From Rubrivivax sp. (GTDB lineage Bacteria; Pseudomonadota; Gammaproteobacteria; Burkholderiales; Burkholderiaceae_C): a DNA stretch of 64,000 bases. Positions 27,101 through 36,689 of this stretch are shown here, in pieces. Below the pieces are notes generated by a model, which was not told where the DNA came from, made no database searches, and saw only the letters and a program-made list of their open reading frames with translations. Numbering within the stretch: the first letter of the stretch is position 1; the number at the start of each line of letters is the position of its first letter. The stretch covers positions 1 through 64,000 of the forward strand of contig JAUXRG010000114.1 in assembly GCA_030681795.1 (NCBI GenBank), written 5' to 3'. Position numbers and translations under genes: made by a program.

Positions 27101-27927
27101 CCGGCCGCGACCACACCCACCTGGCGCTGCACCGCGAGGACGAGAAGATCCGATTCCGCGACATCCAGGCCCAGCCGCGCAAGATCATCAGCAGCCCGAC
27201 CTGGAGCGGCATCGAGAGCGAGACCGTCAGCTACAACGCCGGCTACACCAACGTCCACGAGCTGATCCCCTGGCGCACCCTCACCGGGCGCCAGCAGTTC
27301 TACCAGGACCACCCCTGGATGGTCGCCTTCGGCGAGGGTTTCTCCAGCTACCGCCCGCCGGTGGACCTGAAGGCGACCTCGGGCATCCACAACATCAAGC
27401 CCAACGGCCATGCCGAGATCCTGCTGAACTTCATCACCCCGCACCAGAAGTGGGGCATCCACAGCACCTACAGCGACAACCTGATGATGCTCACGCTCAA
27501 CCGCGGCGGGCCCGTCGTCTGGCTGAGCGAGGACGACGCGAAGAAGGCCGGCATAGAGGACAACGACTGGGTCGAGCTCTTCAATATCAACGGCGCCATT
27601 GCGGCCCGCGCGGTGGTCAGCCAGCGCGTCAACCCGGGCATGGTGATGATGTACCACGCACAGGAAAAGATCATCAACACGCCGGGCTCGGAGATCACCG
27701 GCACGCGCGGCGGCATCCACAACTCGGTGACGCGCATCGTGCTCAAGCCCACCCACATGATCGGCGGCTACGCGCAGCTCTCCTACGGTTTCAACTACTA
27801 CGGAACCATAGGCACCAACCGCGACGAGTTCGTGGTGGTGCGCAAGATGAACAAGGTCGACTGGCTGGACACGCCGCGCGGCGATGAACGCGCCGCTCTG
27901 GTTCAGGCCCAAGGAGAAGGCGCATGA
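24112..27927 (+). CDS. narG: Respiratory nitrate reductase alpha subunit NarG
   Basis: 1271 residues, full length. It holds the Mo-bisMGD site and the FS0 [4Fe-4S] cluster, and reduces nitrate to nitrite on the cytoplasmic side of the membrane. The FS0 motif is near the N-terminus (HGVNCTGSC, with the last Cys in EPRGCARG). The region of the Asp ligand of molybdenum is conserved (YDWYCDLPPASPQ). The C-terminal molybdopterin dinucleotide binding part is intact (HSTYSDNLMMLTLNRG). There is no Tat leader, as expected for NarG. The stop overlaps narH by 4 bp. Confidence 0.97.
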   Translation: MSHFLDRLTHFSLPKESFSDGHGVTTGEDRTWEDAYRNRWAHDKVVRSTHGVNCTGSCSWKIYVKGGIVTWETQQTDYPRTRWDMPNHEPRGCARGASYSWYLYSANRVKYPMVRGRLLERWRAALKGARTPVDAWASIVECDDSRRDYQKVRGMGGFVRSSWDEVNQLIAAANVYTIKTHGPDRVIGFSPIPAMSMVSYAAGSRYLSLIGGVCLSFYDWYCDLPPASPQVWGEQTDVPESADWYNSTYIIAWGSNVPQTRTPDAHFFTEVRYKGAKTVAVTPDYSEVAKLADIWMHPKQGTDAALAMAMGHVVLNEFYFKQRSTYFDDYARRYTDLPLLVMLKEHQLPDGTKTLVPDRYLRASDFDGKLGQDNNPEWKTVAFDSAGRAVLPNGSIGFRWGPEGRADAGKWNLEDKEASQGTDVKLKLSVLEDGEQAHEIVAVGLPYFGGIATPHFKANAQQGQVNHTKVPAVRLRLGEGDQARESLVATVFDLQAAQYGIDRGLGSGAKSYDTDAAYTPAWAESITGVPREQIITVARQFADNADKTHGKSMVIIGAAMNHWYHADMNYRGVINLLMMCGCVGQSGGGWAHYVGQEKLRPQTGWLPLAFALDWIRPPRQMNSTSFFYAHTDQWRYEKLGMEEIVSPTLSEADKALYGGSMIDYNVRAERMGWLPSAPQLKTNPLQVVKDATAAGMDPKDYAVRALKDGTLQMSCEDPDAPQNWPRNLFVWRSNLLGSSGKGHEYFCKHLLGTENGVQGKDLGKDEAKPSEVTWHDKAPQGKLDLLVTLDFRMSTTCLYSDIVLPTASWYEKNDLNTSDMHPFIHPLSAAVDPVWQSRSDWEIYKGFAKAFSEVCIGHLGVEQELVLTPLMHDTPAELAQPFDVKEWKKGQCELIPGKTAPQIAVVERDYPNVFKRFTALGPLMNKVGNGGKGIGWKTETEVTQLGQLNGLTLAEGVTQGMPKIVTDIDACEVILQLAPETNGHVAVKAWQALGKATGRDHTHLALHREDEKIRFRDIQAQPRKIISSPTWSGIESETVSYNAGYTNVHELIPWRTLTGRQQFYQDHPWMVAFGEGFSSYRPPVDLKATSGIHNIKPNGHAEILLNFITPHQKWGIHSTYSDNLMMLTLNRGGPVVWLSEDDAKKAGIEDNDWVELFNINGAIAARAVVSQRVNPGMVMMYHAQEKIINTPGSEITGTRGGIHNSVTRIVLKPTHMIGGYAQLSYGFNYYGTIGTNRDEFVVVRKMNKVDWLDTPRGDERAALVQAQGEGA

Positions 27928-29447
27928 AAGTCCGCGCACAAATCGGCATGGTGCTCAACCTGGACAAGTGCATCGGCTGCCACACCTGTTCGGTCACCTG
28001 CAAGAACGTCTGGACCAGCCGCCCCGGCGTGGAATACGCCTGGTTCAACAACGTCGAGACCAAGCCCGGCATCGGCTACCCCAAGGAGTGGGAGAACCAG
28101 GACAAGTGGAACGGCGGCTGGGTGCGCCGCGGCGACGGCTCCATCGTCCCGCGCCAGGGGGGCAAGTGGCGGCTCTTGATGAAGATCTTCGCCAACCCCA
28201 ACCTGCCGCAGATCGACGACTACTACGAGCCCTACACCTTCGACTACGACCACCTGCACAGCGCGCCGGAGATGAAGGCCGCACCCACCGCGCGGCCGCG
28301 CTCGCTGATCACCGGCCAGCGCATGGAAAAGATCGAATGGGGCCCGAACTGGGAGGAGATCCTGGGCGGTGAATTCAGCAAGCGCAGCAAGGACAAGAAC
28401 TTCGACGATATCCAGAAGGACATCTACGGTCAGTTCGAGCAGACCTTCATGATGTACCTGCCCCGCCTGTGCGAGCACTGCCTGAACCCGGCCTGCGTCG
28501 CCTCCTGCCCCAGCGGCAGCATCTACAAGCGCGAGGAAGACGGCATCGTCCTCATCGACCAGGACAAGTGCCGCGGCTGGCGCATGTGCGTCAGCGGCTG
28601 CCCCTACAAGAAGATCTACTACAACTGGAAGAGCGGCAAGGCCGAGAAGTGCATCTTCTGCTACCCACGCATCGAGGCCGGGCAGCCCACGGTGTGCAGC
28701 GAGACCTGCGTCGGCCGCATCCGCTATCTCGGCGTGCTGCTCTATGACGCCGACCGCATCGAAGCCGCCGCCAGCGTGGTGGGTGACCGTGACCTGTACC
28801 AGGCCCAGCTCGACATCTTCCTCAACCCGCACGACCCCAAGGTGATCGCCCAGGCGCGTGCCGACGGCATCCCCGAGAACTGGCTGGAGGCCGCGCGCCA
28901 CAGCCCGGTCTACAAGATGGCGGTCGACTGGAAGGTGGCGCTGCCGCTGCACCCCGAGTACCGCACGCTGCCCATGGTGTGGTACGTGCCGCCGCTCTCG
29001 CCCATCACCGCCGCGGCCCAGGCGGGCCAGGTCGGCACGAATGGCGAGATCCCGGACGTCGACCAGCTGCGCATCCCCGTCAAATACCTGGCCAACCTGT
29101 TGACCGCCGGCGACACGGCGCCGGTGGTGCGCGCGCTCGAACGCCTGCTTGCGATGCGCGCCTACCAGCGTGCCAAGCATGTCGACGGCGTGGCCAACCT
29201 GGCGGCTATCGAGCAGGTGCGCATGGGCGTGAACGAGGTCGAGGAGATGTACCGCGTGATGGCCATCGCCAACTACGAAGACCGCTTCGTCATCCCCAGC
29301 ACGCACCGCGAGTACGCCGAGAACGCGTTCAACGTGCGCGGCGGCTGCGGCTTCTCCTTCGGCAACGGCTGCTCCGAAGGCGTGTCGGAGACCAGCCTGT
29401 TCGGCAGCGAAAAGAAGCGCACGATTCCGATCAAGGCGGAGGTGTGA
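27924..29447 (+). CDS. narH: Nitrate reductase beta subunit NarH
   Basis: 507 residues carrying the iron-sulphur wire between NarI and NarG. Four Cys groups are visible: CIGCHTCSVTCKNVW, CEHCLNPACVASCP, CRGWRMCVSGCP and CIFCYPRIEAGQP with CSETCVG. The Trp in CRGW replaces a Cys, giving the known [3Fe-4S] cluster in place of a fourth [4Fe-4S]. The ATG overlaps the narG stop (ATGA), so translation is coupled. narJ follows after one base. Confidence 0.97.
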   Translation: MKVRAQIGMVLNLDKCIGCHTCSVTCKNVWTSRPGVEYAWFNNVETKPGIGYPKEWENQDKWNGGWVRRGDGSIVPRQGGKWRLLMKIFANPNLPQIDDYYEPYTFDYDHLHSAPEMKAAPTARPRSLITGQRMEKIEWGPNWEEILGGEFSKRSKDKNFDDIQKDIYGQFEQTFMMYLPRLCEHCLNPACVASCPSGSIYKREEDGIVLIDQDKCRGWRMCVSGCPYKKIYYNWKSGKAEKCIFCYPRIEAGQPTVCSETCVGRIRYLGVLLYDADRIEAAASVVGDRDLYQAQLDIFLNPHDPKVIAQARADGIPENWLEAARHSPVYKMAVDWKVALPLHPEYRTLPMVWYVPPLSPITAAAQAGQVGTNGEIPDVDQLRIPVKYLANLLTAGDTAPVVRALERLLAMRAYQRAKHVDGVANLAAIEQVRMGVNEVEEMYRVMAIANYEDRFVIPSTHREYAENAFNVRGGCGFSFGNGCSEGVSETSLFGSEKKRTIPIKAEV

Positions 29448-29448
29448 C

Positions 29449-30165
29449 ATGAAGCCCTTCAAGACCGCGCCGCCGCCCACGGCGATCACCTTGCGGGTGC
29501 TGGCCAAGCTGCTGAGCTACCCCGATGCCGCCGTGCGCTCACATCTGGGCGAGATGCGCGAAGCGCTGCGCAGCGAACGCGCGCTGAGCCCCGCCCGCCT
29601 GGCCGAGATCGACGCCCTGATCGCTCGCCTGAGCCACGCACCCGCGCTGGAAGCCGAAGCCGCCTATGTGGAGCTCTTCGACCGCGGCCGCGGCACGGCG
29701 CTGCACCTGTTCGAGCACGTGCATGGCGATTCGCGTGAGCGCGGGCCGGCGATGGTCTCCCTGATCCAGACCTACGAGCAGGCCGGCCTCTTCCTGGCGC
29801 CCGGCGAGTTGCCCGACCATTTGACCGTGGTGCTCGAATACGCTTCCACGCAACCCCCGGCGCAGGCGCGCGATCTGCTGCGCGAGTTCGCCCACATCCT
29901 GCAGGTGCTCTTCAGCGCCTTGCTGCGGCGCGAGAGCGCCTACGCCAGCGTCGTCGCCGCGCTGCTCGACCTGGCCGGCGCAGCGGCACAGGCCGTGACC
30001 CTGCCCGCCGAGCCGACGCTGGACGAGAGCTGGGAAGAGCCGCTGGCCTTCGGCGGTTGCTCGAACCAGGGCCAGGCCCGCCCGGGCCAGCCGCAGCCGA
30101 TCCGGCTCGTCAAGCCGCCGATCCCCACACAGGTCGACCCCACCCCCACGGGAGCCCGCGCATGA
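29449..30165 (+). CDS. narJ: Nitrate reductase assembly chaperone NarJ
   Basis: 238 residues, all-helical chaperone of the NarJ/TorD type that binds apo-NarG during molybdenum cofactor insertion. Characteristic parts are VLAKLLSYPD at the start, YVELFDRGRGTALHLFEHVHGDSRERG in two conserved segments, and GELPDHLTVVLEY. The C-terminus is Pro/Gln-rich and variable in the family. It overlaps narI by 4 bp (ATGA). Confidence 0.94.
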   Translation: MKPFKTAPPPTAITLRVLAKLLSYPDAAVRSHLGEMREALRSERALSPARLAEIDALIARLSHAPALEAEAAYVELFDRGRGTALHLFEHVHGDSRERGPAMVSLIQTYEQAGLFLAPGELPDHLTVVLEYASTQPPAQARDLLREFAHILQVLFSALLRRESAYASVVAALLDLAGAAAQAVTLPAEPTLDESWEEPLAFGGCSNQGQARPGQPQPIRLVKPPIPTQVDPTPTGARA

Positions 30166-30890
30166 ACGCGACCATCAACAACCTCCTCTTCAACGTCTAT
30201 CCGTACCTCTGCCTGGCGGTCTTCTTCATGGGCAGCCTGGCCCGCTTCGACCGCGACCAGTACACCTGGAAGACCGATTCGTCGCAACTGCTGCGCTCCG
30301 GGCAGCTGCGCTGGGGCAGCAACCTGTTCCACATCGGCATCCTGTTCCTGTTCTTCGGCCACCTGGTCGGGCAGCTCACGCCGCACTTCCTCTACGCGCC
30401 CTTCATCACCGCGCCGCAAAAGCAGATGCTGGCCATCGTCTCGGGCGGTGCCGCCGGGCTGGTCTGCTTCGTCGGCCTGACGATGCTGCTGCACCGGCGC
30501 ATCTTCGACCCGCGCATCCGCCTCACCAGCCACCGCACCGACCTGGCCATCCTCGTCATCCTGTGGGTCCAGTTGGTCCTGGGGCTGGTCACGCTGCCGC
30601 TGTCGTTCGAGCATCGGCAGGACGCGAGTGCCATGCTGGTCCTGGCCGGCTACCTGCAAGGCATCGCCACCCTGCAGCCCGACGCCAGTGTGCTGGCGGG
30701 CATTGCCTGGCAGTTCAAGCTGCACATGTTGCTGGGCATGACGATCTTCCTGCTGCTGCCCTTCAGCCGCCTGGTGCATGTGTGGAGCGGGCTGGCCTCG
30801 GTGTTCTATATCTTCAGGCCGTACCAGATCGTGCGTTCGCGCCGGCTCAATGTGCCGGCCGGGCAGAACCAGCCGCGCCGCGCGGCCTGA
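30162..30890 (+). CDS. narI: Nitrate reductase gamma subunit NarI (cytochrome b)
   Basis: 242 residues with five membrane helices. It oxidises quinol at the periplasmic side and carries two b hemes. The four axial His ligands can be placed at 57 and 67 (FHIGILFLFFGH) and at 188 and 206 (LHMLLGM, RLVHVWSG), as in the family. The ATG at 30162 overlaps the narJ stop. It ends narGHJI; a PpiC-like isomerase gene follows closely. Confidence 0.95.
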   Translation: MNATINNLLFNVYPYLCLAVFFMGSLARFDRDQYTWKTDSSQLLRSGQLRWGSNLFHIGILFLFFGHLVGQLTPHFLYAPFITAPQKQMLAIVSGGAAGLVCFVGLTMLLHRRIFDPRIRLTSHRTDLAILVILWVQLVLGLVTLPLSFEHRQDASAMLVLAGYLQGIATLQPDASVLAGIAWQFKLHMLLGMTIFLLLPFSRLVHVWSGLASVFYIFRPYQIVRSRRLNVPAGQNQPRRAA

Positions 30891-30905
30891 GCGGTGGGCA
30901 CGGCG

Positions 30906-31682
30906 ATGGACATGAGCGAGCCCCTGCCGCGCGTCAACGGCGTCGCGCTGGCCGAACCCCAGGAGACGCTGGACGTCGAATCCCTGCGCCAGCGGGCCTG
31001 CGCCGAGTTGCTGCGCCAGGCGGCCATGGCCGCCGGCCTGCTCGACGCCGACGACCCCGAGCCCCGGGACGGCGCCATGACCGAGCGCGCCAGTGCGGCC
31101 ATCGAGACGCTGCTCGAGACGGAGTTGCGGCAGCCCGAGCCGTCGGACGAAGCCTGCCGCCGTTACCACGCCGCGCACGCCGCCCGTTACGCCGTGGGCG
31201 AGCGGGTGCGGGCGCGCCACGTGCTGTTCGCGGTGACCCCTGGCGTGGATATCGCCGCGCTGCGGCAACGGGCCGAAGCCTGTCTGCTCGACTTGCGCTG
31301 CCAGCCGGCGGACACCGCCGGCCGCTTTGCCGAAGTGGCCGGCGCCACCTCCAACTGCCCCAGCGGCGCGCAGGGCGGCGAGCTGGGCTGGCTCACGCCC
31401 GCGAACTGCGCGCCCGAGTTCGCTCGCGAGCTCTTCGGCCAACCCGAAGTGGGCGTGCTGCCGCGCTTGGTGCACAGCCGCTTCGGCCTGCACGTGGTGG
31501 AAGTGCTGGCGCGCGAGCCCGGCACCCTGCCAGCCTTCGAGGCGGTGCGCTCGGCCGTGGCGCAGACGCTGCGCCAGCAGGCCTACACCACCGCCCTGCG
31601 CCAGTACCTGCAGCGGCTGGCCGGCCGGGCGAGGGTCGAAGGCGTAGCGCTCGACGCCGCCGCCGCGCCGCTGGTGCAGTAA
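30906..31682 (+). CDS. PpiC-type peptidyl-prolyl isomerase of the nar operon
   Basis: 258 residues. A SurA/NifM-like helical N-terminus leads into a parvulin domain at about 95-200: ARHVLFAVTPGVDI, SGAQGGELGWL and FGLHVVEVLARE. There is no signal peptide, so it probably acts in the cytoplasm, perhaps on NarG folding. Such a gene follows narI in other denitrifiers (Pseudomonas and relatives). Starts at 30906 or 30912 are both possible; a GTG at 30894 is less likely. It is convergent with the next gene. Confidence 0.85.
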   Translation: MDMSEPLPRVNGVALAEPQETLDVESLRQRACAELLRQAAMAAGLLDADDPEPRDGAMTERASAAIETLLETELRQPEPSDEACRRYHAAHAARYAVGERVRARHVLFAVTPGVDIAALRQRAEACLLDLRCQPADTAGRFAEVAGATSNCPSGAQGGELGWLTPANCAPEFARELFGQPEVGVLPRLVHSRFGLHVVEVLAREPGTLPAFEAVRSAVAQTLRQQAYTTALRQYLQRLAGRARVEGVALDAAAAPLVQ

Positions 31683-31729
31683 CCCGTCGGGCCGGGCCGC
31701 CCTGGCCGGGCCCAGCTGAGAAAGACGGG

Positions 31730-32806
31730 CTAGCGTGGCGGGCGGGGGCGCAGCCGCAGCAGGCGCCGGATCATGCTCCCCAGCAGCAGCGTCCAGGCCG
31801 CCAGCGCGACCCAGATCATGCCGTGCGAGATCCACTGCAGCGGCGGGAATTCGGCCGCCAGCCCGAGCCGGGCACTGGCCACCGCATACATGCCCAGCGG
31901 GAAGACGGCACTCCACAGCGCCGGCTCGTAGCTCAGCGGCACGCGGTTGGCGACATGCTTCCAGAGCCCGAAGATGAAAAGCATCGGGATCCACCAGGTG
32001 GCCCAGGCCCAGACCATCAGCGTCACACCGTCGATGAACGGGCGCTGCGCGGCCAGGAAGGGCAGCCGCGGGTCTTCGATGATGAGCGTGGTGCCGGCGT
32101 TGGCGGTGATCGCCGCCGCGCCCATGATCACCCACAACAGCGGCGAGATGTCCTGCGGCTTGAGCGTCAGGAAGAAGATGCGGTAGCAGAACAGCGTGAC
32201 GAAGATGCCGTACAGGCACAGCCCCAGGCCCCAGAGCATGTGCACCTCGACCATCATGTACATCGCCCAGGGGCCCAGGTCGGGCGCGATGCGTGCGCCC
32301 AGCAGCACCAGCGACTGCGTGCCGACGATGGCGATCAGCCAGCCGCCATGCACGATATTGACGTTGTGCTCGTGCGTCAGGAAGGTGAGCACGCTGAACG
32401 CCAGGTACAGCAGCAGGCACCAGGCCGTGAACGCCAGCGCCCAGCAGGCGATGGCCATCCGGGCCTGGCCGTGAGCGTGCAGCAGCAGGCCCACGATGCT
32501 GGTGGCTGCCACCAGCGTGAAATACGAGAACACCATGCGCGGGTTCAGGAGATCGACACGCACGGCCGCCGCGTGGCGCAGCAGGCGCAGTGCGCTCAAG
32601 ACCAGCAGCAGCACCCAGGCCGCGATGGACAGCACGGCCATGACTGCCGCGAGCACCGGGAACTGCAGGGTGTCGAAACCGATCGAGAGGATGCCGCTGG
32701 CCATCACCCCGGCGAAGTTGCCCGGGTGCAGGCCTTGCAGCGACAAGACCTCGCGCGGGCCCTGCCCGCGGTCAGAGGCTTCGGTGGGGCGGGCGGCCTC
32801 GTTCAT
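31730..32806 (-). CDS. TDT/SLAC1-family transporter (tellurite resistance / C4-dicarboxylate type)
   Basis: 358 residues with about ten membrane helices, of the tellurite-resistance/dicarboxylate transporter (TDT) fold, which includes TehA and SLAC1 anion channels. GLHPGNFAGVMASGILSIG near the start and FEPL-like C-terminal helices fit the family. The substrate cannot be read from sequence. The gene is divergent from norC and shares its 182-bp upstream region, which contains an FNR/Dnr palindrome, so anaerobic or NO-linked expression is possible. The start is ATG 32806; an in-frame start further upstream would add a Pro-rich non-family tail. Confidence 0.78.
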   Translation of the reverse strand: MNEAARPTEASDRGQGPREVLSLQGLHPGNFAGVMASGILSIGFDTLQFPVLAAVMAVLSIAAWVLLLVLSALRLLRHAAAVRVDLLNPRMVFSYFTLVAATSIVGLLLHAHGQARMAIACWALAFTAWCLLLYLAFSVLTFLTHEHNVNIVHGGWLIAIVGTQSLVLLGARIAPDLGPWAMYMMVEVHMLWGLGLCLYGIFVTLFCYRIFFLTLKPQDISPLLWVIMGAAAITANAGTTLIIEDPRLPFLAAQRPFIDGVTLMVWAWATWWIPMLFIFGLWKHVANRVPLSYEPALWSAVFPLGMYAVASARLGLAAEFPPLQWISHGMIWVALAAWTLLLGSMIRRLLRLRPRPPR

Positions 32807-32913
32807 CGTGGCGCGATTCTGCCCAGGCTTTGCCCCCGACGGCCGAATTCGCAGCCCCTGAGGTGCTGAGGGCGGGGGCGGCGGCAAACCTCTGCGCCAC
32901 GACTTCGCGTTTT

Positions 32914-32929
32914 CTTGAACCGGTTCAAG
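32914..32929. promoter_or_regulatory. FNR/Dnr-type palindrome upstream of norC
   Basis: CTTGAACCGGTTCAAG is a perfect 16-bp palindrome with the TTGA-N6-TCAA core of the FNR/Dnr/NnrR family. Its centre at 32921.5 is about 41 bp upstream of a start point predicted from a -10-like TAGGCT at 32950-32955, the class II activator geometry. A Dnr-like regulator is encoded at 38.5 kb. The site could also serve the divergent TDT gene. Confidence 0.8.
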
Positions 32930-32988
32930 GAAATTCTTGAGCAGATCCGTAGGCTACCGATCCTCACCAGCGAAGGTCGGAGGACCCC

Positions 32989-34849
<1,861 letters not shown>

Positions 34850-34869
34850 GGCGGCCCGGGAGCATCGCC

Positions 34870-35682
34870 ATGGAAATGACCAGCGCCAGGCAGGTCGCGG
34901 CCACGCCGTTCTATGCCGAGCAGGGCCAGGAGTGCGAGCTCTTCGCGCAGGCCCATGCCAGCCGGTTGCCGCTGCTCATCAAGGGCCCCACCGGTTGCGG
35001 CAAGACGCGGCTGGTGGAGCATATGGCCGCGCGCCTGGGCCGGCCGCTGGTCACCGTGAGCTGCCATGACGACCTGAGCGCCGCCGACCTGGTGGGCCGC
35101 CATCTCATCGCCGGGGGCGACACCGTCTGGTGCGACGGCCCGCTGACGCGCGCCGTGCGCAGCGGCGCCATCTGCTACCTCGACGAAGTGGTGGAAGCGC
35201 GCAAGGACACCACCGTGGTGCTGCACCCGCTGGCCGACGACCGGCGCATGCTGCCGGTGGAGCGCACCGGCGAGCTGCTGCAGGCGCCGGCAGGCTTCAT
35301 GCTCGTGATCTCCTACAACCCGGGCTACCAGAACCTGCTCAAGGGCTTGAAGCCCAGCACGCGCCAGCGCTTCGTAGCGCTCACGCTGGGCTACCCGAGC
35401 GCGGCGCTGGAGCACAGCATCATCGTGACGGAGAGCGGCTGCACGCCGGCCACGGCGACGCGGCTGGTGCAATTGGCGCAGGCCCTGCGCCGGCTCACCG
35501 ACCACGACCTGGAAGAGACCGCCAGCACACGCTTGCTGGTGATGGCCGCGCGCCTGAACGTGGCCGGCATGGCCCTGCCGCTGGCCTGCCGCGCGGCCGT
35601 GGTGGATGCACTGACCGACGACGCCGACACCACCGCGGCGCTGGCCGAAGTCGTGCAGGCCGTGGTGGGTGATGGGCAGTGA
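34870..35682 (+). CDS. norQ: NorQ, MoxR-type AAA+ protein for NO reductase activation
   Basis: 270 residues. Walker A is LIKGPTGCGKTRL at about 39, Walker B-like AICYLDEVVEARKDTT at about 100, and a sensor segment VISYNPGYQNLLKGLKPSTR follows. This is the CbbQ/NirQ/NorQ family, which with the VWA protein NorD inserts the non-heme iron FeB into NorB. The ATG at 34870 has GGGAG about eight bases upstream. The next gene starts at the norQ stop. Confidence 0.94.
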   Translation: MEMTSARQVAATPFYAEQGQECELFAQAHASRLPLLIKGPTGCGKTRLVEHMAARLGRPLVTVSCHDDLSAADLVGRHLIAGGDTVWCDGPLTRAVRSGAICYLDEVVEARKDTTVVLHPLADDRRMLPVERTGELLQAPAGFMLVISYNPGYQNLLKGLKPSTRQRFVALTLGYPSAALEHSIIVTESGCTPATATRLVQLAQALRRLTDHDLEETASTRLLVMAARLNVAGMALPLACRAAVVDALTDDADTTAALAEVVQAVVGDGQ

Positions 35683-35689
35683 GCACGCC

Positions 35690-36685
35690 ATGGCCATGCG
35701 GCAGGCGAATCCCGCCGGGCCCAGCCGGCAGGCGAGCGCCACCGAGCCGCGCCGCCAGGCCCGGCTGCAACGCCTGCGCCGCGGTCTGCAATTCGGTTCC
35801 TTCGCGCTCTTCCTTCTCGCCCCGGCGCTGAACCTGCTGCGCTTCGACCTCAGCGAGACGCAGCTCTGGGTGCTGGGTTTTCGCTGGTCGCTGGGCATCG
35901 ACGCCTTCCTCCGTGGCGAAGCCAGCGCCACGGAGGCGGCACTGGCCATCATCTTTCGCGGCATCCTGCCCGCGCTGGCCGTGGTGGCCACCGTGCTCAC
36001 CGTGGCCTACCGCTACGGGCGGCTGTACTGCGGCTGGCTGTGCCCGCATTTCTCGATGGTGGAGACGCTCAACGACCTGCTGCACCGCGCCAGCGGCAAG
36101 TTCAGCCTGTGGGACCGCCAGCCCACGCCGCGTGCCGGCCGCAGCCCGCAGCGGCGCTGGTGGCCGCTGTTCGCGCTCTCGTGCGCGTTTTTCGGTTTTC
36201 TCTGGGCCATCACCCTGCTCACCTACCTGCTGCCGCCGGCGCAGGTCTGGGGCAACCTGCTGCAGGGCACGCTCACCCCCAACCAGGCGCGCTTCATCGC
36301 CATAGCCAGCACGATCTTCACGCTGGAATTCCTGCTCGCCCGGCATCTGTTCTGCCGCTTCGGCTGTGCGGTGGGCCTGTTCCAGAGCCTGGCCTGGATG
36401 GCCAACCCGCGCGGCCTGGTGGTGAGCTTCGACCGCGGCCGCACGCGCGACTGCCGCAGTTGCGCCACGGCCGCGTTCGCCCAGGGCAACGCCTGCGACA
36501 ACGCCTGCCCCATGCGGCTGCCCCCGCGCAGCATCAAGCGGCTGATGTTCACCTGCGTGCAGTGCGGCCAATGCGTGGATGAATGCGAGGCCTCCCACGC
36601 CGCGCACCAGCGCACGCCCAACCTGGAGTGGAAGGTCGGCCTGGAGGCATTGAAGGAGACGCTGCACCAGCGTCGGGAAGGCTGA
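35690..36685 (+). CDS. Membrane 4Fe-4S polyferredoxin between norQ and norD
   Basis: 331 residues with four or five membrane helices and several Cys groups: LYCGWLCPHFS (about 115) and CRFGCAVGLFQS on the NosR/NapH/CcoG pattern, then two ferredoxin sites CRSCATAAF...CDNACP and CVQCGQCVDEC near the C-terminus. It likely moves electrons from the quinone pool or bc1 side to a periplasmic or membrane acceptor. Its position inside the nor operon suggests it helps NO reductase maturation or electron supply; that is inference. It is not NosR: the N-terminal FMN domain is missing and no nos genes are near. Start choices are 35672 (overlapping norQ) and 35690; I use the latter. Confidence 0.8.
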   Translation: MAMRQANPAGPSRQASATEPRRQARLQRLRRGLQFGSFALFLLAPALNLLRFDLSETQLWVLGFRWSLGIDAFLRGEASATEAALAIIFRGILPALAVVATVLTVAYRYGRLYCGWLCPHFSMVETLNDLLHRASGKFSLWDRQPTPRAGRSPQRRWWPLFALSCAFFGFLWAITLLTYLLPPAQVWGNLLQGTLTPNQARFIAIASTIFTLEFLLARHLFCRFGCAVGLFQSLAWMANPRGLVVSFDRGRTRDCRSCATAAFAQGNACDNACPMRLPPRSIKRLMFTCVQCGQCVDECEASHAAHQRTPNLEWKVGLEALKETLHQRREG

Positions 36686-36689
36686 AGCC

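Noticed and set aside
25081-27939. 952-codon open frame antisense to narG
   Set aside because: Mirror of the NarG reading frame in GC-rich DNA; no recognisable domain.
27903-29507. 534-codon open frame antisense to narH
   Set aside because: Same effect; narH with all its Cys groups explains the region.
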